Assembly: GCA_964409635.1 (NCBI GenBank)
Contig: CAYPEL010000110.1
Location: forward strand, 1-9,517
Direction: 5' to 3'
DNA length: 9,517 nt
DNA from: CAYPEL01 sp964409635
GTDB lineage: Bacteria > Pseudomonadota > Gammaproteobacteria > DSM-19610
Position 1 is the stretch's first letter. Every line of letters starts with the position of its first letter. Made by a program: the position numbers and the translations under genes. The notes under the pieces are model-generated. The model ran no database searches. It was not told the origin of the DNA and saw only the letters and a program-made list of their open reading frames with translations. Positions 6,420 to 9,517 of this stretch are shown here, one piece after another.

Positions 6420-6768
6420 GCTTCTTGTGCTCCTTCATGCGCTTTAGAGCCAGATCTTTATCAGGTTTCGGGGTCTTCCGGCTCTTTTTGATAAAACCAT
6501 GCAGCAATATCATTTCATCGCCTGCAATGTAAAACAATACGCGAGCAATTCGATCATTAGAAATATTGCTGCGGACCTCTAATAAGCCGTCACCCACAGA
6601 ACGGCAAAGCGGCATCCCTATGGGATAGCTATATTCGACATCTTTAATGTCTGTGCCGATCATCCTGCGATCAGCGCGATCAAGATTTAGTAACCATTCT
6701 CTGACAGCTTCATTACCGTTGTCGGAACAATAAAACTTAGCCTTAAGAACTTTTAGCCTCCCTTCCAC
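6412..6768 (-). CDS. higB: HigB/Gp49-like RelE-superfamily toxin
   Basis: 118 residues matching phage-derived Gp49-like toxins (PF05973, RelE/ParE superfamily; ribosome-dependent or free mRNA endonucleases). Landmarks: KFYCSDNGNEAVREWLLNLD at 11-30, DRRMIGTDIKDV at 33-44, YPIGMPLCRSVGDGLLEVRS at 48-67, RIARVLFYI at 73-81 and ILLHGFIKKSRKTPKPD at 87-103, then a basic C-terminus with alternating Lys. The frame is intact. The start is uncertain: the GTG at 6768 has no ribosome-binding site, while a good one (GGAAGGGAGG) lies just inside it with no ATG, GTG or TTG at the right spacing in frame. A 10-codon ORF from an ATG at 6785 (MVRLLLWKGG) runs over the GTG and could feed ribosomes to it. The pair lies between two RAYT relics. 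Confidence 0.88.
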   Translation of the reverse strand: MEGRLKVLKAKFYCSDNGNEAVREWLLNLDRADRRMIGTDIKDVEYSYPIGMPLCRSVGDGLLEVRSNISNDRIARVLFYIAGDEMILLHGFIKKSRKTPKPDKDLALKRMKEHKKHG

Positions 6769-6812
6769 AACAGCAAACGTACCATATATGATTCAGCCAG
6801 TCAAAAAAAAAT

Positions 6813-7248
6813 TAGGGGTCAAGTTACGTTATCAATAATATACTGGCAAACTTGCTCTGTTTCCTTTACCCGTGCTTTATTAACTTTAATCTCTGCTCTG
6901 AACCGGCTCGACACATAACTGGCGGAAATTTGATGCCCGAGCGCGAAAAATAGGCAATATAGCGCATTTGGAAATTCAAGTCTGAGAAGGTCTAGCCATG
7001 AATGGACTAATGGACTATACGCTAAACACCGTCTATTCGTAATTCGGTACCCGACCGGAATGGTTTGTGCGATTCTTCCAGACTCGTAAAAAAAGCGTCA
7101 TGATACTTTTCACCCTGAAAAATGTTGTGCCTGCTACGACCTCCGTTTATCACATGATATATCGCATTCTCGTATTCTATTCGTTTGGGTTTTGACATTA
7201 GATAACATTAGAATACTTTATATTATTTGTCTAGTGACTTGACCCCTA
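6813..7248 (-). mobile_element. Decayed RAYT (IS200/Y1-type) element, copy B, with terminal inverted repeats
   Basis: The element is bounded by TAGGGGTCAAGTTAC at 6813-6827 and GTGACTTGACCCCTA at 7234-7248, inverted repeats identical at 14 of 15 positions with an 11-bp perfect core. Inside is a transposase gene on the minus strand with both ends but no middle. It is about 436 bp. The right half of its terminus is duplicated in tandem just outside (7267-7288). Related internally deleted copy A lies at 5712-5995 in the same orientation. Lacking a catalytic core, it could only have moved with help from a full copy elsewhere. Confidence 0.75.
6819..7198 (-). pseudogene. RAYT transposase with its catalytic centre deleted (copy B)
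   Basis: From an ATG at 7198 the frame reads KRIEYENAIYHVINGG (after MSKP), then HNIFQGEKYHDAFFTSLEES, the classic N-terminus of REP-associated tyrosine transposases (Y1_Tnp, pattern RIEYPGA.YHV..RG.....IF). It stops at a TAG at about 7035. After a junction near 6965 the C-terminal part resumes (FFALGHQISASYVSSRF, then EIKVNKARVKETEQV, then CQYIIDNVT) and ends at a TGA (6819-6821) inside the terminal repeat. The region that should hold the HUH motif (NHYH-like) and the catalytic tyrosine is gone. Not functional. Confidence 0.75.
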
Positions 7249-7288
7249 CTTTGACCCCTACTTTTTGTCTAGTGACTTGACCCCTACT
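7229..7288. repeat. Tandem duplication of the RAYT terminus (38-bp period)
   Basis: The 22-bp stretch from GTCTAGTGACTTGACCCC to CTACT at 7229-7250 recurs exactly at 7267-7288, and a partial copy (TTGACCCCTACTTTTT) fills the space between. This gives one and a half 38-bp units. Confidence 0.85.
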
Positions 7289-7341
7289 TCTTCTACTTCA
7301 TGCCAGTCACACCGCTCCCGCTTCGGTCTAAAGTCCAGCCT

Positions 7342-7361
7342 GCTAGTGACTTGCCTCCTAA
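7342..7361. repeat. Degenerate copy of the RAYT terminus over the tauE-like stop codon
   Basis: GCTAGTGACTTGCCTCCTAA is a diverged copy of the repeat end CTAGTGACTTGACCCCTAC. It contains the TAG stop (7358-7360) of the TauE-like gene. The bases between 7289 and 7341 hold nothing I recognise. Confidence 0.55.
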
Positions 7362-8357
7362 TTCTTCAGATAAGCCGTAGACCGATACATTGATAAATAC
7401 AAGCCCGCGAACAGGCTAAGTGTACATAAGCTCGCTAGCAAAACCTCTTGGGTCAGCGGAATGATTAACAGTGAACTGAACAACTCGATAAAAATGAGCG
7501 CATATAGAATCGATGCGATTGTATTTCGGTTAAGATAGGAGCAAAACAGTGCTCCAACCGGAGCCCCTACAACAACGATCGGAACCGCAGCCAGCCAATA
7601 AGCCTCAATTTTGGGCGAGAAATCCTGAAGAATAAAGAGGTGCAGACAAAAACCGAATATCGCATTAATCGCCATCAAAATGACCGAAGTTGGAGTCGCC
7701 ACTTTTTCGCTCAGTCTAAATAACAATACAATCAACGAGAAAGTTATAATATCGATTCCGTTTCCGACAAGACCCGACATGATTCCGCCAACGAATCCGG
7801 CCAAAAACAAAAGTGCTTTTTCTATTGCGCCGATAGCGGGCAAGGCAGTATGACAATGACGGATNNNNNNNNNNCTCCATGTGTAGCAGCATACCCCGAT
7901 TCAACAGATACAGTGTGACTGCGAAACTGGTAATCATCATGGTGAAGGACATTTTGATAATTTCTGCCGGCAGCATAGGAAAAAATACGATGGCGCCCAG
8001 GGTTATGCCAAACACACCGCCGAGTGTCGCCCATAGAATCACTCGCCATTCAACCGGAATTCGCATTGATATTATAAAAATTGACGCAGCTGACATGCCG
8101 ACGCTTTGAATCGCCAATGAAAAAACTTTGGTATCATGAGGTGAAATATGTAGCAGCTTGGTAAAAACAGGGAATGCGACGGCGCCCCCACCTTCACTAG
8201 TCGCACCGGCGATAAAAGAACCCAATACCATAGTCAAGGCAATATCCCAGTGCGCCAGAACAGTGGAAAATGGGTTAGGGCCGGCTAGTTTGAACCATAC
8301 GGCCCAGGTCGCGAGCATGAAAGCCACGCTGATGCAATAAGGGAATTTTATTGTCAT
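7358..8357 (-). CDS. TauE/SafE-family membrane permease (one gene interrupted by an assembly gap)
   Basis: Two frames flank the N-run. The first, from the ATG at 8357, gives 161 residues with a TauE repeat (LGSFIAGATSEGGGAVAFPV at 45-64, FSLAIQSVGMSAASIFI at 79-95). The second gives 168 residues up to the TAG at 7358, with the second TauE repeat (FLAGFVGGIMSGLVGNG, then ATPTSVILMAINAIFGF). Both repeats belong to one protein of this family (COG0730), with about 8 membrane helices. The frames disagree only because the gap is filled with 10 N; both sides end on codon boundaries, so a true gap length divisible by three restores one protein of about 330 residues. Family members export sulfite, sulfoacetate or other small anions; the substrate is not readable. 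The glycine-rich GATSEGGGAV loop differs a little from the common G.GGG..VP form. No ribosome-binding site is visible at the ATG. Confidence 0.85.
7865..7874. other. Assembly gap (10 N)
   Basis: A run of ten N bases inside the TauE/SafE-like gene. The number is a placeholder and shifts the frame artificially. Confidence 0.99.
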
Positions 8358-8419
8358 TGGGACAAATCGAGTATTTGATTCGGAGTTAAAAAAAAGATTG
8401 AACGTAAATATTAGCCCTC
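8358..8419. promoter_or_regulatory. Short divergent intergenic region
   Basis: 62 AT-rich bases separate the divergent TauE-like gene and ApeH-like ligase gene, so both promoters must lie here or inside the neighbouring gene ends. An A8 run is present. No clear -35/-10 pairs or operator palindrome could be assigned. Confidence 0.35.
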
Positions 8420-9517
8420 ATGACAGAACCATTATATAACGATGAATTTGCGATATGGCAAGACCGTAACATTACTCGACGCTGTTTTTTTTCCCACGTA
8501 ATTCAGTTAAGCCAACAACTACCAAACAAACGCTTCGGTATAAATCTATGCGAGGATCGCTATCTTTTTTGTGTGTCATTCCTAGCACTTATTTATCGAA
8601 ATCAGATTAATTTGCTACCGCATAACCAAACATCCCAGGCGATTAATTCATTATTAACGGAATATAACTCATCCTACTGTATTGTAGATAGACCTGACTT
8701 AAGCAATTCGCCCGAATCACTATTAATTGAAGCAGATTTTTTCGAGCATGATTTTGAGTCATCCATTAAATTCGACCAAGATCAAACCGCAGCTATTGCT
8801 TTCACCTCCGGCAGCACCGATAAACCCAAGGCTACGATTAAAACCTGGGGCACCTTTCTCGATATGGCAACCCGTGCGTTGCAACAGTTTACCTGGGGCA
8901 GAGACGAGCTGATCGTTATATCTACAGTTGCGCCTCAGCATATGTATGGCCTGGAAACCTCCTTATTTTGGCCCTTGTGCTCTTCTTTGGTCGTTCACCA
9001 CCAAAGACTGTTCTTCCCTGAGGATATCCAGCGCGTCATAGCGCAGGCACCTCAAAAGTGCTTATTAGTTGCCACGCCAACTCATCTTAAAGCCTGTGCC
9101 GCTTTGCATTTGGCATGGAAAAACATAGCGGCGGTTCTATCCTCCACCGCATCGTTATCTCTTGAACTTGCTATTAAAGTTGAACAACAATTCCAAGCGC
9201 CTTGTTACGAGGTTTTTGGCAGCACAGAAACCTTATCATATGCCAGTAGACGCATTACAGCGGATGAAACCTGGTTACCGTATAGCGGATTTTCGCTCTC
9301 TCTCCGCAATAACGTTTGCTATTTATCAGGAAGTAATGACGGTCAATCCATGCCTCTCGACGATGTCTTTGAGCTACATGACAATGCAAGGTTTTCCGTA
9401 ATAGGCAGACAATCGGACTTGATCAAAATCGCCGGTAAGCGTTCTTCGTTAACTTTCTTGAACCTAAAGCTAAATGACATTGTTGGTGTCGATGACGGTA
9501 TGTACCTGGTTCCAAAA
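8420..9517 (+). CDS. ApeH-like AMP-forming acyl/aryl ligase (partial, C-terminus off the right edge)
   Basis: 366 open codons from the ATG at 8420; an in-frame TAA at 8405-8407 fixes the start. It is an adenylate-forming (ANL) enzyme: P-loop FTSGSTDKPKATIKTW at 128-143, the segment STVAPQHMYGLETSLFWPL at 168-186, VATPTHLKA at 217-225, the A5 motif EVFGSTET at 264-271 and GRQSDLIKIAGKRSSL at 329-344. The combination PQHMYGLE, FFPEDI and FGSTET..YASRR is typical of the ligases in aryl polyene (APE) clusters, where ApeH is thought to activate the aromatic starter (such as 4-hydroxybenzoate) and load it on an acyl carrier protein. The C-terminal catalytic lysine lies beyond the window. Codon use is AT-rich compared with the mrp genes. 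A generic acyl-CoA synthetase is the alternative. Further ape genes would be expected to the right. Confidence 0.8.
   Translation, partial: MTEPLYNDEFAIWQDRNITRRCFFSHVIQLSQQLPNKRFGINLCEDRYLFCVSFLALIYRNQINLLPHNQTSQAINSLLTEYNSSYCIVDRPDLSNSPESLLIEADFFEHDFESSIKFDQDQTAAIAFTSGSTDKPKATIKTWGTFLDMATRALQQFTWGRDELIVISTVAPQHMYGLETSLFWPLCSSLVVHHQRLFFPEDIQRVIAQAPQKCLLVATPTHLKACAALHLAWKNIAAVLSSTASLSLELAIKVEQQFQAPCYEVFGSTETLSYASRRITADETWLPYSGFSLSLRNNVCYLSGSNDGQSMPLDDVFELHDNARFSVIGRQSDLIKIAGKRSSLTFLNLKLNDIVGVDDGMYLVPK

Noticed and set aside
6776..6804. Sigma-70 promoter for higBA (TTGACT, 17-bp spacer, TACGTT)
   Set aside because: The -10 matches only three of six bases and the start point would fall on the GTG itself; too weak to annotate.
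7229..7361. CRISPR array
   Set aside because: Only two exact copies with a related, not unique, spacer and one diverged copy; the repeat is the transposon end and no cas gene is near.
7358..7843. Second half of the TauE-like gene as a separate gene starting at 7843
   Set aside because: The start would be a TTG in mid-protein, the frame continues upstream to the N-run, and the family needs both repeats.

Overview
The window looks like a draft chromosome piece from a proteobacterium, most likely a gammaproteobacterium. The reasons are an Mrp/Mnh-type antiporter operon built from separate small subunits, an aryl-polyene-type ligase, and decayed REP-associated transposases. A run of 10 N shows it is a scaffold. 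Composition changes along the window by eye: bases 1-5420 are GC-rich, and from about 5425 to the right edge the DNA is clearly more AT-rich, broken only by a short GC-rich island near 5550-5715.

Left half (1-5453), all on the minus strand and read right to left: an 11-codon leader ORF, mrpE, a 34-codon small ORF, mrpF, mrpG, a DUF4040/MbhD gene, an MbhE-MnhB fusion, mrpC, mrpD, and a second MrpD/NuoL-like subunit cut by the left edge. The large MrpA of Bacillus is absent from what can be seen. Its C-terminal parts (MbhD and MbhE) are separate or fused to MrpB, in the E-F-G-(DUF4040)-B-C-D order of the archaeal Mbh membrane arm. Together the products would form a membrane cation/H+ antiporter, or the antiporter arm of a larger complex lying off the left edge.

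Middle (5454-7357) is an accessory patch. It contains a GC-rich island with a hairpin and a doubtful small ORF, then a decayed, internally deleted RAYT (Y1 transposase) element, a plus-strand fragment of a PIN-domain toxin gene, an intact HigB/Gp49-HigA toxin-antitoxin pair, a second decayed RAYT element with recognisable terminal inverted repeats, and a cluster of extra copies of that element's end. The two RAYT relics lie in the same orientation on either side of the toxin-antitoxin pair.

Right part (7358-9517): a TauE/SafE-family membrane permease on the minus strand, interrupted by the assembly gap but apparently one gene, and a divergent plus-strand AMP-forming ligase that matches the ApeH-like enzymes of aryl polyene clusters. 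The ligase runs off the right edge, so the window may end at the start of an aryl polyene biosynthetic locus.
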